NCBI GenBank assembly: GCA_027459325.1
Contig: DAIDIO010000001.1
Location: 62,001-126,000, forward strand
Source: Candidatus Saccharimonadota bacterium
GTDB lineage: Bacteria; Patescibacteriota; Saccharimonadia; Saccharimonadales; UBA4665
DNA: 64,000 nt
Reading direction: 5' to 3'
Shown: positions 1 to 9,168 of the stretch, one piece after another
Position numbering within the stretch: the first letter of the stretch is position 1
How the letters are laid out: every line of letters begins with the position of its first letter
Made by a program: the position numbers and the translations under genes
Notes under the pieces: model-generated
Told to the model about the DNA's origin: nothing
Seen by the model: the letters and a program-made list of their open reading frames with translations, nothing else
Databases searched by the model: none

Positions 1-116
1 ACCCCGATACTGCCACCCGCCAACAACTTAAGAATTTTGATAACTTAACGGCCGACGTGATTACAAAGGGTACAGGCATGGCACCCCAGGCTCATTTGCA
101 AAGGGAGCTACAGTAG
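1..116 (+). CDS. C-terminal fragment of an unidentified protein (partial)
   Basis: An open frame runs from the left edge of the window (codons in phase with position 3) to a TAG at 114-116. The visible tail is about 37 residues and ends in QRELQ. The next gene starts one base after the stop (ATG at 118), so the two are almost certainly in one operon with the VirB4 ATPase. In the second secretion cluster the gene before VirB4 is a TraC-like protein, so this could be its counterpart, but the tail is too short to show similarity. Function unknown. Confidence 0.55.
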   Translation, partial: PDTATRQQLKNFDNLTADVITKGTGMAPQAHLQRELQ

Positions 117-117
117 C

Positions 118-2058
118 ATGTTGGGGTTAGGAAATAAGTCTAACAACTCAACGTCAAATGATCCAGTGGCTATAGCTCAGGCTCAGAGGGCTAGGGAAGA
201 AGTAGAAGTTCAGTCCGCCTTTCAAAAAGGAATAACCGCCCTTAGAGACTTCATCGCACCAAGCTCATTAGAATTCAGTAGCACTCATTTTCAAATTGGC
301 ACTCGGTATGCGAGAACTTACTATGTCTACGGTTATCCAAGACAGGTCTATACGGGTTGGCTAAGTGGCATGGTCAACCTGGATGAGGTCATGGACATGA
401 GCATTTACATATATCCTGTTGAAAGTCAGGTGGTTCTAGAAAACCTCCGTAAGAAAGTAACTCAGCTAGAAGCGGGTATACAAATTGATAGCGAAAAAGG
501 TCGAGTCCGGGATCCTGGCAAACAGGCGGCTATTCTTGATGCAGAAGAGATGCGGGACAAATTACAGGTGGGCGAAGAGCGCTTCTTTAGATTTGGGCTT
601 TATTTCACTATTTACGGAAGCAGCATGGAAGAGTTGGAGTTTATAAGCCATAAGGTTGAGTCAATGCTTGGTCAGCAACTAGTTTACAGCAAGCCAGCCA
701 CTTCTCAGCAGGAACAAGGATTTAACAGCACGGTTCCTCAGCTAGTGGATCAGTTGCAAATAAGGCGCAATGTCAGTACCGGAGCCCTTAGCACTAGTTT
801 TCCTTTCACTAGCGCTGATCTCACCCAAGATAACGGCATCCTATACGGTATCAATATGCACAATTCTGGTTTAGTAATATTCGACCGTTTTTCTTTGGAA
901 AACAGCAACTCAGTAGTATTTGCAAAATCAGGCGCTGGTAAAAGCTTCTTGGTTAAGCTTGAAGCTTTAAGAAGTATGATGTTTGGCACAGAGATATTTA
1001 TTATTGACCCGGAAAATGAATACCAAAAAATGTGTGATGCGGCCGGTGGAGCATATGTCAGATTAAGCCTTAACTCTAATACCAGGATTAATCCTTTTGA
1101 TTTACCCCGGGTAGTTGATAGCGAAGAAGCCGATAACGCGCTTAGGTCTAACTTAATAACCCTTCATGGGTTGTTAAGACTGATGATGGGTGGAGCTCAG
1201 GCTCAAATACAGGGCGGAAACCAATACGTCATGCCGGCGCTAGCGCCCTCTGAGGAAGCCGATCTCGATGCGGCCTTGATTAATACCTATGCCAAGGCTG
1301 GAATCACTAATGATCCGCTAACTCACACTGCTGAACCGCCAACAATAACCGACCTTTACGATACCTTGCTACATATGGGAGGTACAGGGCCTCAGTTAGC
1401 TCAAAGGTTAAGAAAGTACACTTCGGGAACTTTTGCTGGCATATTCAGTCAACCAAGTAATATAGACATTAACAATCCTTTAGTTGTATTTAATGTTCGT
1501 GACCTTGAAGACGAACTCAGGCCCGTTGCTATGTATATTGTCTTAAACTATATATGGAATAAGACTAAAACGGATCAGAAGAGACGATTACTGATTGTTG
1601 ACGAGGCTTGGCAATTAATGAAGTATGAGGACTCGGCAAACTTCCTATTTTCTCTCGCTAAACGGGCGAGAAAATATAATTTGGGCATAACAACCATATC
1701 TCAAGATGTCGAAGACTTCATGGGAAGCAGAATGGGTAGGGCAATTGTAGCAAACGCCTCAATGCAGTTCCTTTTAAAGCAGTCGACTTCAGCGGTCGAT
1801 GTCCTCTCAGATGTATTTAAATTGACCAATGAGGAGAAGAAAAGGCTTAGTCAGTTTCCGGTTGGTCAAGGATTATTTTTTGCCGGTCAAAATCATGTCC
1901 ATATACAGATAATTGCCAGCCCCACCGAAACCAGCCTAATTACCACTAACCACCTAGAGACGGAAGACTCCCCTATAGCGGCCGGTAGCTTCAATCAACC
2001 GCAAGGAACTATTGATCTAGGCAACCGCCTATCTCCAGGTAACGCCGGCTTAGTTTAA
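118..2058 (+). CDS. virB4: VirB4-like type IV secretion ATPase
   Basis: 646 aa. VirB4/TraC ATPases power assembly and substrate movement in type IV secretion machines at the inner face of the membrane. The C-terminal half shows a Walker A motif (AKSGAGKS, about residues 269-276), a FIIDPENEY motif shortly after, and a Walker B motif (LLIVDEAW, D495/E496). The N-terminal 230 residues match the usual VirB4 N-domain in position and length. It is paralogous to the second VirB4 at 14816-16519, which is about 80 residues shorter. It follows a partial gene by one base and is followed by large secreted proteins. No relaxase, VirD4 or VirB8-10 gene is visible in the window, so whether the machine moves DNA or protein cannot be decided. 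Confidence 0.9.
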   Translation: MLGLGNKSNNSTSNDPVAIAQAQRAREEVEVQSAFQKGITALRDFIAPSSLEFSSTHFQIGTRYARTYYVYGYPRQVYTGWLSGMVNLDEVMDMSIYIYPVESQVVLENLRKKVTQLEAGIQIDSEKGRVRDPGKQAAILDAEEMRDKLQVGEERFFRFGLYFTIYGSSMEELEFISHKVESMLGQQLVYSKPATSQQEQGFNSTVPQLVDQLQIRRNVSTGALSTSFPFTSADLTQDNGILYGINMHNSGLVIFDRFSLENSNSVVFAKSGAGKSFLVKLEALRSMMFGTEIFIIDPENEYQKMCDAAGGAYVRLSLNSNTRINPFDLPRVVDSEEADNALRSNLITLHGLLRLMMGGAQAQIQGGNQYVMPALAPSEEADLDAALINTYAKAGITNDPLTHTAEPPTITDLYDTLLHMGGTGPQLAQRLRKYTSGTFAGIFSQPSNIDINNPLVVFNVRDLEDELRPVAMYIVLNYIWNKTKTDQKRRLLIVDEAWQLMKYEDSANFLFSLAKRARKYNLGITTISQDVEDFMGSRMGRAIVANASMQFLLKQSTSAVDVLSDVFKLTNEEKKRLSQFPVGQGLFFAGQNHVHIQIIASPTETSLITTNHLETEDSPIAAGSFNQPQGTIDLGNRLSPGNAGLV

Positions 2059-2084
2059 GATGTCCACAGTAAACACTTTTAGTC

Positions 2085-2090
2085 TATAAT
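2085..2090 (+). promoter_or_regulatory. Probable -10 element before the 1087-aa gene
   Basis: A perfect TATAAT sits 16 bp before the ATG at 2107 in the 48-bp gap after VirB4. No good -35 hexamer is seen at 17-18 bp. It would give a leader of about 10 nt and could uncouple the large secreted protein from the VirB4 transcript. Confidence 0.45.
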
Positions 2091-2106
2091 GTAGGTAGCA
2101 AATCTG

Positions 2107-5100
2107 ATGGCTAAACAAAAAATGAATCCAAGTAATGGAGTATATGATCCAGACGACCACGTTCCAGTAGATAAACCCCAGTTATCTAAGCTTGAGAACA
2201 CTAACCATAAACCGCCCCAGGAAGAAAATGAAGGTCTCTATAACCCGGGGGGTGGTAAAGAAGATGATAAGACAGCTAGTAACAAGGATCTAAATGATGC
2301 TGAGGGCTCCAGCGATAAAGTAGGAAAAGGGTTCTCTGCCGTTCCTAGCATAGCGGGCACTGCCGGGATAGGTGGAGTGCTAAGTAGTATTATAAAAAAC
2401 CCGAAAAACAGAAAGCGGGCTCTGTTTGGCGGTGGCGGTATAGCGGGTATATTAACTCTTGTAATAATATCCTTTTTTATGCTGATCCCGCTAAAAATAG
2501 AGTCTATTGTTACTAACTTACAAAATAGATTTTTCGCAACAGCTACGAACGCCGTTCAAAAAGAAACAGATACAATGATAGAAAACTATTTTAAGGGTCC
2601 TTTAGCCGATGCAATGAGACTAAAGCATACTACTTGCTCCAAAGAAGGAACGGTGGTTATAAGCAGAAATTGCACTCTGAATTTTACCGGTCAAAGCACT
2701 AATAATCCGGTTATAAATTTATACCGAACCTATTCGCAAAACAAACTTGAAACAGAGCTAGCCGATAAATATGGTATTGAACTTAAGTATGATACCAGCG
2801 GCAAAGGTACGTACTATTTAAAAGCGCCGGGCATTAACGGAGAAGCTAAGGTCGGCGATGGAGTAAACGGCATAGATAGTGAGTTTGATGCCGTCGACAA
2901 AGGCACTGTCAGGCAAGCTTTCAGAGATGCTGAAAAGAATTTAACCGGGTGGGATAAAGTAATGTTCCGATTTAAGGTTGGTAAATTACTTGAACAGAAA
3001 TACGGGATCAAGCGATGTATCGTATATTGCGGCCAAAGAGACGCTTTAAGCAATAGTGATCAGAATAAAAAGTATGCGGCCAAATTGTTCCTAATAGAAA
3101 GGGTTATTGCTCCCCATAACGCCGCTCTAGCGGCAATCATGGGTTGCATACTTAATACCAGCTCAACCGCCTGCCAAAGTCCTGCGCCTACAACTTGTGC
3201 TGACGGAAGTGATTGCAATGAACTAGCCGGGGAGCCAATGACCGGAGCAGACGCGGATGTAGAAAAAGCCGTTGGGGAAGCAACTGCCGATCTCGGATCC
3301 GAGACCGCAAAACAACTGTTAACTACTATAGGGGAAATAAAAGACGCGGGAGGTGCAAGCAACTGGGCTCTACAAAAATTGATCTCCCAGATTATAGGCC
3401 AGGATTTTGCAGATAAAACGATCCCTGTTATTGGCCAATTACAAATGATCAATCAAATAGCTGGATTTGTAGCTCTTATAGGGAAGGCTCCAGCTGTCAT
3501 CAAAGATTATTCATACCTTGCAAATGCATCGGCAGCGGTGAGTTTGTATATGATGTACCGAACCTATGCCGATGAGATACATACCGGTCATGTTGACCCT
3601 ACTGAGGTGGGTTCATTTAATAATTCTCTTGGTCCAGGAAGTCAATGCGATCCTAAACTGGAAGGCAGTTGCGGAGCACAAGCCGGCGGAACTGCTGACG
3701 CAACTAACACGCCCCTATATAATTACCTGATTAACGGCCAAACCGGCTCATCGTCGACATCCGCTTCTTCTACCTCATTTTTATCCAATATTTTTCCATC
3801 AGCTTACGCAGATTCGGGGCAGGCTTCAAGCACTTCTAATACGTATACTTGTCACGGCGGGGGCGGCGTACCGAGCGGGTCTCTGGTCTGCCCAGAAGAA
3901 AAACTAGGCCAAAGCAACAAAGCCGTAACAACCGTCAGCAATGCTTTTAACAATACCGGCTTAGTTGGTCCAGCTGAAGCGTTTCATACTGTCTGGAGTA
4001 ATCCGCTTAATCCCTTTAATTGGGTGTCTAACTTGGCGGGGTTTTTTGGCAGTGGAGTAATATCGTTTGCTGAAAGTTTTGGGCCATTAAAAGGTATTAT
4101 TAACGAAGTAAAAAACTTAGCGGGTAATTTTATAGAGTTCTTAACTCATCAATTGATACCATCTGCTATTACTCCGGATATGAGCGGTGGTAGAACGTTC
4201 GATATGATGGCGGCCGGGGCTGACGTAGCCGGAAATGACTATGCCCACACCGGAATCGGTGGACACTTGCTTAGCAACCAAACAGTAGCTGGCATTGTTG
4301 CCGAACAAGATAACCAGGAAAAACAACAATTATCGCAGCAAGGGATTTTTGCAAGATTATTTAGTACTAACAATACCTATTCGCTAATATCGAAGGTCGC
4401 ACTTGATATGCCCTTCAATATTCAGTCGGCTGGTAGTTCATTAGCTAGCCTTATCTCCGATCCGTTTACTGGACTATTTTCGAGTTTTTCATCATTATTT
4501 TCCGGGCATGCAAATGCAGCAGTAGCTCCAGTGCCTGATCCATTTGGTGTCAATCAGTATGGTTATAGTCAAGAAGATTTAAATAGTATCGGCGACCCAT
4601 CAGTGTACTGGGATAAATATTGTTCAAATAATCCCTCGCAGGCTTATCAGAGTGATCAGTACGCCTCAAATCCTAACACAAATTGGAATGATCAAGCCGC
4701 AAATTATCCTGGCACTAACGGTAGTTCAGACCCTAGCGGTAGACCTATCAATATCAACGATAACCCCTGTTTACTAATTGAAGCTACAGTTGGCAGCGCT
4801 GGCGGTATGTTTAATACCAGCCTACTAACCCAGGACGAACAGACGGATCTTAGTAGTGGATCTAGCGCCAGTACTTCATCAAATACCCCGGGCAGTTGTA
4901 GCGGCGGGGGGAAATATGCGGCACTAGTCGGGCCAGGCTCAACTTATGCAGACACCGATCAAGGTATAGACTTCATTCCTACAAGTAACGGAACGGCCTA
5001 CAATATTTGCGCACCCGCCTCTGGAACTATCACCCAAGCCGACCAAACAGGGCATCAATTCCAAAGAACACCCGGTCAGGCAGAGGTTATAGAAAAACTC

Positions 5101-5370
5101 GACCAAACCCCTAATGCTCCTAACAGTAGTCGGTACATCTATTATGCCGAGCTTGTTAATATAAACAGCCAATTGCATGTGGGATCACATGTTAATGCTG
5201 GTGACTTAATTGGTACTAATTCCCAAAGTCCTGGCATTGAAGCGGGGTGGGGTCTAAATTCTACGATAGGCTTCCTCTGTCCTATTGGAAACCCCGTCGG
5301 ACAACCGACTGCTTGTGGTAATAGTTTCAATAGTTGGGTGCAAAGTGTTTCATCCGGGGCTACACCATGA
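2107..5370 (+). CDS. Large membrane-anchored secretion-cluster protein with C-terminal degenerate M23 fold
   Basis: 1087 aa, no close family recognised for the body. A polar, charged N-terminus of about 100 residues is followed by one strong membrane segment (about residues 102-125, preceded by KNRKRA), so most of the protein should be outside the cytoplasm. A hydrophobic stretch lies near 455-475. The external part is rich in Ser, Thr, Gly and Asn and has many Cys, suggesting disulfides. Residues about 930-1075 follow the M23/lysostaphin plan (DQGIDF, then YYAEL, then GIEAGWG), but the zinc ligands are gone: the HxxxD His is Asp, the YAHL His is Glu, and the HLH motif is missing. A binding or structural role is therefore more likely than peptidase activity. 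It overlaps the next gene by ATGA and probably acts in the secretion channel or cell contact (inference). Confidence 0.75.
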   Translation: MAKQKMNPSNGVYDPDDHVPVDKPQLSKLENTNHKPPQEENEGLYNPGGGKEDDKTASNKDLNDAEGSSDKVGKGFSAVPSIAGTAGIGGVLSSIIKNPKNRKRALFGGGGIAGILTLVIISFFMLIPLKIESIVTNLQNRFFATATNAVQKETDTMIENYFKGPLADAMRLKHTTCSKEGTVVISRNCTLNFTGQSTNNPVINLYRTYSQNKLETELADKYGIELKYDTSGKGTYYLKAPGINGEAKVGDGVNGIDSEFDAVDKGTVRQAFRDAEKNLTGWDKVMFRFKVGKLLEQKYGIKRCIVYCGQRDALSNSDQNKKYAAKLFLIERVIAPHNAALAAIMGCILNTSSTACQSPAPTTCADGSDCNELAGEPMTGADADVEKAVGEATADLGSETAKQLLTTIGEIKDAGGASNWALQKLISQIIGQDFADKTIPVIGQLQMINQIAGFVALIGKAPAVIKDYSYLANASAAVSLYMMYRTYADEIHTGHVDPTEVGSFNNSLGPGSQCDPKLEGSCGAQAGGTADATNTPLYNYLINGQTGSSSTSASSTSFLSNIFPSAYADSGQASSTSNTYTCHGGGGVPSGSLVCPEEKLGQSNKAVTTVSNAFNNTGLVGPAEAFHTVWSNPLNPFNWVSNLAGFFGSGVISFAESFGPLKGIINEVKNLAGNFIEFLTHQLIPSAITPDMSGGRTFDMMAAGADVAGNDYAHTGIGGHLLSNQTVAGIVAEQDNQEKQQLSQQGIFARLFSTNNTYSLISKVALDMPFNIQSAGSSLASLISDPFTGLFSSFSSLFSGHANAAVAPVPDPFGVNQYGYSQEDLNSIGDPSVYWDKYCSNNPSQAYQSDQYASNPNTNWNDQAANYPGTNGSSDPSGRPININDNPCLLIEATVGSAGGMFNTSLLTQDEQTDLSSGSSASTSSNTPGSCSGGGKYAALVGPGSTYADTDQGIDFIPTSNGTAYNICAPASGTITQADQTGHQFQRTPGQAEVIEKLDQTPNAPNSSRYIYYAELVNINSQLHVGSHVNAGDLIGTNSQSPGIEAGWGLNSTIGFLCPIGNPVGQPTACGNSFNSWVQSVSSGATP

Positions 5371-6638
5371 AAAACAACCTTGGTTTAACAAGGTGGTTTG
5401 TTAATTTGTTTGTGCTTACTTTAAGTATATTTACTTTGCTAGGCTTTAACTACGCCTACCTATATGCCGATAGTATGTCTGCTAGCGACCAGCAGGCATT
5501 ATTTGAATACCCGAACTGGGTAGCTAATAATAGTGTCAATCAATGTGGTTCTGTTTCCGGCACGGGCGGTACGGTAACATCTACTAGCCCAGGTATACCG
5601 TCTTTAACCGGCAGCACTCCTGCTGAGCAGGCTTTTAATTACTATGTGTCGCAAGGACTGTCGGCGATGGCCGCCGCAGGATTAGTGGGTAACTTTATGC
5701 AAGAATCGGCCGGCAATACTGAAAATTTAGACCCTACGGCAACCAATAGTAATGGGGCTCATGGTATTGGTCAGTGGATGGGCGGACGACTAGCAAATCT
5801 TGTTAGCTTTGCGTCGTCCAAATCTACGCCCGAGGACAATCTGGCAACTCAGCTTGCTTTTTCATGGCAAGAATTAACAGGCTCCTATTCCTCCTCAGTA
5901 CTATCTCCTTTGAAAAACGCATCTTCAGCATCTCAGGCCGCTGATATAGTTAACACCAACTATGAGGCTTCTGGTGTTCCTTCTACTCAAAGAGAGGCAA
6001 ATGCAATAATTATATTCAATAAATACGGCGCGGGGAGTGGTGGAGTGGCGGGTAGTGTAGGTGGGGTGACTGGCTGTGCTGCAGCTACTTCGACAACCAC
6101 TTCAAGTAATATAAGCGCCTATGAAAACCCTTTAAGGGCAATAATGGCTAATCATACTATCTTTGCTAGAAGAATTGATCAAGGCGTAGATTATGGTGGG
6201 CAGGGGCCCATCTACGCTCTAGGCGACGGTACTGTTGATCAGGCATATCCGTATAATAGCAACTCCGGATGGCCAGGCATTAATGGCGCATCCAGTGCTG
6301 GTGGATATGTAAGCTACACCTTGACAGACGGTCCAGCTGCCGGAAAAATAGTTTATTTTGCTGAAAATTGCCAGCCAACAGTAACAGTTAACCAACAAGT
6401 AACTCCTAATACTGTTATATGTCAGATGCAGGGAGAGACGGCCTCTTGGATTGAAACCGGCTGGGCAGCATCCGCCAGTGGTACCGCAACAATGGCGGGC
6501 AATTGTTGGGATACTGTTTCTTCAGCCTTCGGTGTAAATTTCTCTCAACTACTCCAAAAACTTGGAGCACCACCCGGAATAACTCAAGAACCAAATCCCC
6601 CCTGTCAATTGCCGACAGGTTGGCCAACCTGGCAATAA
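5367..6638 (+). CDS. Secreted phage-tail-lysozyme domain protein with M23-like C-terminal domain
   Basis: 423 aa from the ATG at 5367, which overlaps the previous TGA and gives MKNNLGLTRWF plus a hydrophobic signal or anchor segment (about 10-31). In-frame codons continue upstream but would place a long leader inside the previous gene. Residues about 80-215 match the phage tail lysozyme fold (AEQAFNYYVSQG, GLVGNFMQESAG, GAHGIGQWMGGR); the Glu of MQESAG is the expected catalytic acid. Residues about 268-375 are M23-like (RIDQGVDYGGQGPI, VYFAENC, IETGWA) with the canonical His residues replaced, a variant also common in actinobacterial proteins. It probably cleaves or binds peptidoglycan for the secretion apparatus, as VirB1-type enzymes do. 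Confidence 0.8.
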   Translation: MKNNLGLTRWFVNLFVLTLSIFTLLGFNYAYLYADSMSASDQQALFEYPNWVANNSVNQCGSVSGTGGTVTSTSPGIPSLTGSTPAEQAFNYYVSQGLSAMAAAGLVGNFMQESAGNTENLDPTATNSNGAHGIGQWMGGRLANLVSFASSKSTPEDNLATQLAFSWQELTGSYSSSVLSPLKNASSASQAADIVNTNYEASGVPSTQREANAIIIFNKYGAGSGGVAGSVGGVTGCAAATSTTTSSNISAYENPLRAIMANHTIFARRIDQGVDYGGQGPIYALGDGTVDQAYPYNSNSGWPGINGASSAGGYVSYTLTDGPAAGKIVYFAENCQPTVTVNQQVTPNTVICQMQGETASWIETGWAASASGTATMAGNCWDTVSSAFGVNFSQLLQKLGAPPGITQEPNPPCQLPTGWPTWQ

Positions 6639-6661
6639 CTAATGAACTATAAGGAGTAGAC

Positions 6662-8107
6662 ATGCTTAGCGAACACCGGCGTCAACTATCACAAATAGCC
6701 GTATTAGTCATCGTGGTAATAATCTTAATAATAGTCGGTAACTACATTTATGAGTATTTGACAACCGGCGTTATTACTGTCTCATCAAGCAACTCGACAA
6801 ATGTAGTTAAAATTGAACAAATTGCTAGTAGCAACACAAAGAACCCGATCAGTAAACTCGCTAATGGTAAACTGACTATAAGGCTTAAGCCTGGAAAGTA
6901 TGAAATATTTGCATACAGCCATAACGACTTATACGGCGCCAGTAAACTAGTAACTTTAAAGTCTCGACAGAATCTTAAATTCACATTAAACCCGCCTACT
7001 ACTAGCTTTCCTGAACCGGTTTATGGCGGATCTGTTGACGGGCTTTATGCCGATAATAATCATTTGTTTTTTGTTCCATTATCGCCTTCCCCTATAAAAT
7101 CTACTGTTAATACCGGTTATTTATTGCAGTCTAGTCAGGGCACTGTGTCTCAACCTTTTTCTAATGTGGCATTTACAAACATTAAATGGATAAATAGTAA
7201 TACTGGTATAGGCGAAGATGTATATAATAACCTTTACCTTATAAATGGCGGTGGCTTAAGCCAAATCAATTTACCTTTTAATGCTTCTAGTAGTCAGCTC
7301 AGTGCCGATATGGAAAGTAGTGGAACCATTTATGTAAGCGACGGTCAAAACATATACAAAGGGGGTCTTTCGGGCAATTTCAGTAAAATATATTCTTCCT
7401 CGGGTGGCGTAATAAGCCAGCTGGCCAGCAATGGGTCTGGTGTTGCTGCTATTATTCATGGCGGTGAAAGTGATGTTCCTGGATCAAACCAGAGTAGTGG
7501 TGGTGACGCGCTTGTTTATGTAACAAAGGCTGGAAAAGTAATTTCTAAACAAGCGCAAAATATGACCAACGCCACATGGACCAATGACGGCAAATATTTG
7601 TTAACGGAAAGCGGTACAACCGCCTATATTTACGATAGCAGTTTGCGCCTTAGTAAAACTATAACAATTAATGGGGCCGGCAATTATACATGGCTTGATG
7701 ATAATACTGTTATATATAGTGTTGGTGAGAAAATCTGGGCGTTTAAGCTAAACTCAGGTCAGTCCACTATTATTACCAGCTTGGCTTTAAAACAAAATAT
7801 TGAAAATATTTATTTAAGTAACGACGGCGCTTATCTATACTTTACGGAAAATAATAGTCAAGGCACTCAGTTATTCAGAGTCGGCTTGAAGGGTCAACCA
7901 ACCAATCAAAGCTTATCTTCTTTAAGCGTGTTTCTGCCGACCACAGTTAGTTTATGTAGCATGAACTATATCAACTTTAACGAACCAACTATTCTTTTAA
8001 CTTATCCTCTTGCTGTAAGTCTACAAACCTGTACGTCAGTTGCTCAAACCGAATTACAAACCTTTAATATAAATCCCTCGACCTTTCAATATGTCTCCAT
8101 ACCTTAA
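6662..8107 (+). CDS. Membrane-anchored protein with PEGA-like and beta-propeller-like regions
   Basis: 481 aa, not assigned to a named family. The N-terminus has one membrane segment (about 8-30). Residues about 40-110 look like a PEGA-type beta domain (GKLTIRLKPGKYEIFAYS). The remainder consists of repeated beta strands with recurring YLINGGG, IYVSDGQ and YIYDSS motifs, as expected for a beta-propeller. AAGGAG lies about 6 bp before the ATG. It is the last gene of the left secretion cluster and probably displays a binding domain outside the membrane (inference). Confidence 0.65.
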   Translation: MLSEHRRQLSQIAVLVIVVIILIIVGNYIYEYLTTGVITVSSSNSTNVVKIEQIASSNTKNPISKLANGKLTIRLKPGKYEIFAYSHNDLYGASKLVTLKSRQNLKFTLNPPTTSFPEPVYGGSVDGLYADNNHLFFVPLSPSPIKSTVNTGYLLQSSQGTVSQPFSNVAFTNIKWINSNTGIGEDVYNNLYLINGGGLSQINLPFNASSSQLSADMESSGTIYVSDGQNIYKGGLSGNFSKIYSSSGGVISQLASNGSGVAAIIHGGESDVPGSNQSSGGDALVYVTKAGKVISKQAQNMTNATWTNDGKYLLTESGTTAYIYDSSLRLSKTITINGAGNYTWLDDNTVIYSVGEKIWAFKLNSGQSTIITSLALKQNIENIYLSNDGAYLYFTENNSQGTQLFRVGLKGQPTNQSLSSLSVFLPTTVSLCSMNYINFNEPTILLTYPLAVSLQTCTSVAQTELQTFNINPSTFQYVSIP

Positions 8108-8108
8108 A

Positions 8109-8126
8109 AAACCTAAGGTTAGGTTT
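8109..8126. terminator. Inverted repeat between convergent genes, possible terminator
   Basis: AAACCTAA and TTAGGTTT form a perfect inverted repeat (7-bp stem, 4-nt loop) between the convergent stops of the beta-propeller gene and recF. Read on the minus strand the hairpin runs into six T residues, so it fits an intrinsic terminator for recF. The stem is AT-rich and overlaps the recF stop codon. Confidence 0.5.
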
Positions 8127-9153
8127 GGATTAACTTTAATGATTTCCTATTAATCATTTTGTTATCTATATCTGTAGAGGTTATAAATATTTGGTTTTTA
8201 GATAGACTACTTGTTAATAGATTGCGCCTACTCGTATCTAGTTCACTATAGACGTCATCAAGTAGTACAATCGGGTTTTGCTGTCTTAGGTCTTGTATTA
8301 CGCTTATCTCAACAATCTTCAGGGCTAGTAGAATAGTACGTGTTTCTCCTCGGGAAGCGGTGGTCTGAGATTTATGCTTATCGAGTAGTATTTCAAAGTC
8401 TTCCCTATGTGGTCCGAGTGACGTGAACCCCCTTTGCTTGTCGGTCTCTATATTGGCTTCAAGGCCGTTTAACATCCTGGTTTCATAAATTTCAGGTGGC
8501 CAATGGTTTAAATATTTTATTTCTGTTTTTGTATTATCTCCAGATAAATCCCTATAGGTTTCTTCAAGTATTAAGTTAAACTTGCTTATTAAATCAAGCC
8601 TTTTAACTATTATTTGGCCGCCTAGTTGACTGAGTCTAACGTCCCATGGAAACATGTGTTTTTGATCCAAACGGGGTTGTTTTAAATAGTTATTTCTTTG
8701 GGCTAGCGTTCTTTGATATTGTCTCCTGATACTACTGTATCCCGGGCTAACTTGTTCAATAATATCATCGAGGTATTCCCGCCGTTTATCCGGGCCGCCG
8801 GAAAGTAGTTGTAAATGGTTTGGCTCAAATAGAACAACCGGTAGCGTCTTTTCGGACGGCAGCCGCTTATATTCCTTACCGTTAATATTAAAGCTCTTAT
8901 GGGGCTCTAATTTCACGCTACGTTGAGTATTATCTGCAAGGGTTGCAGTGATTTTCGACCAGTCTTTTTTAAACTGAATAAGTTCGGAGTCTTTAGCCCT
9001 GTAAGACTTACCCTTACAGATCATTAGTACTGCTTCAAGCAGGTTGGTTTTTCCGCTGGCGTTAGGCCCGACTATAATATTTACGTTAGGGCTGAAAGTG
9101 TATTTGGCGTCTGTATATGACCTAAAGTTCTGAAGATGTATATCGGCAAGCAT
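8119..9153 (-). CDS. recF: DNA replication and repair protein RecF
   Basis: 344 aa. RecF is an SMC-like ABC ATPase that binds gapped DNA and helps load RecA. It shows Walker A GPNASGKT (29-36), the signature SRGETRTILLALK and Walker B IVLLDDVYSELD. Length is close to the usual 360. It lies 15 bp after dnaN in the common dnaA-dnaN-recF order, so the three are likely cotranscribed away from the origin. Confidence 0.95.
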   Translation of the reverse strand: MLADIHLQNFRSYTDAKYTFSPNVNIIVGPNASGKTNLLEAVLMICKGKSYRAKDSELIQFKKDWSKITATLADNTQRSVKLEPHKSFNINGKEYKRLPSEKTLPVVLFEPNHLQLLSGGPDKRREYLDDIIEQVSPGYSSIRRQYQRTLAQRNNYLKQPRLDQKHMFPWDVRLSQLGGQIIVKRLDLISKFNLILEETYRDLSGDNTKTEIKYLNHWPPEIYETRMLNGLEANIETDKQRGFTSLGPHREDFEILLDKHKSQTTASRGETRTILLALKIVEISVIQDLRQQNPIVLLDDVYSELDTSRRNLLTSSLSKNQIFITSTDIDNKMINRKSLKLIQT

Positions 9154-9168
9154 GCCTATAATTTTACC

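Noticed and set aside
3060-3452. Long minus-strand open frame opposite the 1087-aa gene
   Set aside because: It is low in motif content, has no ribosome site, and lies wholly inside a convincing gene; the same holds for antisense frames over dnaA (10728-11159), dnaN (9752-10096) and the ABC ATPase (23397-23717).
118-8107. Integrative conjugative element
   Set aside because: No integrase, relaxase, coupling protein or attachment-site repeats were found around the secretion genes, and the left end is cut by the window edge.
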